43,203 nt of DNA from NCBI RefSeq assembly GCF_000813725.1, contig NZ_JWLD01000013.1, positions 1-43,203 of the forward strand. Direction: 5' to 3'. This DNA is from Leisingera sp. ANG-Vp (GTDB lineage Bacteria > Pseudomonadota > Alphaproteobacteria > Rhodobacterales > Rhodobacteraceae). Positions 43,163-43,203 of the stretch are shown here, one piece after another. The notes below the pieces were generated by a model that worked only from the letters and a program-made list of their open reading frames with translations, ran no database searches and was not told where the DNA came from. Positions within the stretch are counted from its first letter, which is position 1. Every line of letters begins with the position of its first letter. The position numbers were made by a program, and so were the translations under genes.

Positions 43163-43203
43163 ATGGCAAAGGAAAAGTTTGAGCGTAATAAACCGCACGT
43201 CAA
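43163..43203 (+). CDS. tuf: Elongation factor Tu, 5' end only
   Basis: Thirteen codons are visible before the window ends, reading MAKEKFERNKPHV, the usual N-terminus of alphaproteobacterial EF-Tu (followed in the family by NIGTIGHVDHGKT). The gene is truncated by the window. AAGGA directly touches the ATG, closer than normal; an AAAAGGG 10 or so bases upstream may be the real ribosome site. EF-Tu delivers aminoacyl-tRNA to the ribosome. Rhodobacteraceae often have two tuf copies; which one this is cannot be told. Confidence 0.9.
   Translation, partial: MAKEKFERNKPHV

Noticed and set aside
1-43203. Prophage, gene transfer agent, CRISPR, insertion sequence or defence island
   Set aside because: No capsid, terminase, integrase, transposase, cas or restriction genes, no repeat-spacer arrays and no terminal inverted repeats were seen.

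Overview
This window is a GC-rich, gene-dense piece of chromosome that looks like a marine Rhodobacteraceae (Roseobacter group, Leisingera/Phaeobacter-like). The assignment is inferred from recalled family and synteny patterns: def-like gene plus fmt; rpoZ-rsh-DUF2062-pdxJ-acpS-lepB-rnc-era-DUF1491-recO; pckA/chvI-chvG-hprK-rapZ-EIIA-HPr; etfBA with a PduO-type adenosyltransferase; DUF6473; and an N-terminally extended acyl-CoA dehydrogenase of the ethylmalonyl-CoA pathway type. I see no phage, transposase, integrase, CRISPR array, rRNA or tRNA. The window is almost entirely core genome, cut at both ends (a def-like gene on the left, tuf on the right).

Layout. 1-3.0 kb (+): the end of a peptide deformylase homologue that has lost catalytic residues, fmt, two small membrane proteins, and a glycosyltransferase preceded by a perfect CtrA-type box. 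3.0-6.4 kb (-): TRIC-type channel, rnhA, methyltransferase, LysE exporter, ispH. 6.5-8.4 kb: a membrane-anchored c-type cytochrome (+), a NYN/LabA-type protein (-) and folK (+). 8.4-15.0 kb (+): stringent-response and housekeeping run rpoZ, rsh, DUF2062, pdxJ, a small membrane protein, acpS, lepB, rnc. 15.0-16.4 kb (-): a Tat-exported multicopper oxidase lying between rnc and era. 16.6-18.8 kb (+): era, DUF1491, recO. 18.7-21.9 kb (-): META-domain lipoprotein, SGNH-hydrolase lipoprotein, probable methylsuccinyl-CoA dehydrogenase. 22.0-25.2 kb (+): TauE/SafE transporter, CDF metal exporter, dGTPase-family hydrolase.

25.2-33.4 kb holds a small soluble PAS/MCP-like signalling protein (-), pckA (-) and, divergently, chvI-chvG-hprK-rapZ-EIIA(Man)-HPr followed by an acyltransferase. 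This couples envelope two-component signalling, gluconeogenesis and a regulatory PTS that has no sugar permease here. 33.4-39.7 kb is mostly minus strand: 3-hydroxyacyl-CoA dehydrogenase, etfA/etfB, ATP:cobalamin adenosyltransferase, a twin-helix small protein, an SDR and an SH3-domain protein, with DUF6473 on the plus strand. 40.0-43.2 kb (+): parC, a lipoprotein and the start of tuf.

A metabolic thread links the acyl-CoA dehydrogenase, 3-hydroxyacyl-CoA dehydrogenase, electron-transfer flavoprotein, cobalamin adenosyltransferase and PEP carboxykinase. All fit growth on fatty acids, acetate-like or polyhydroxybutyrate-derived carbon through acyl-CoA chemistry and gluconeogenesis. I found no wholly novel multi-gene system. 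The best leads are the pseudo-deformylase beside fmt, the CtrA-type box, the direct repeats between pckA and chvI, the soluble PAS/MCP-tip protein, the Cys-cluster SGNH lipoprotein, and the Walker A Lys-to-Arg change in RapZ.
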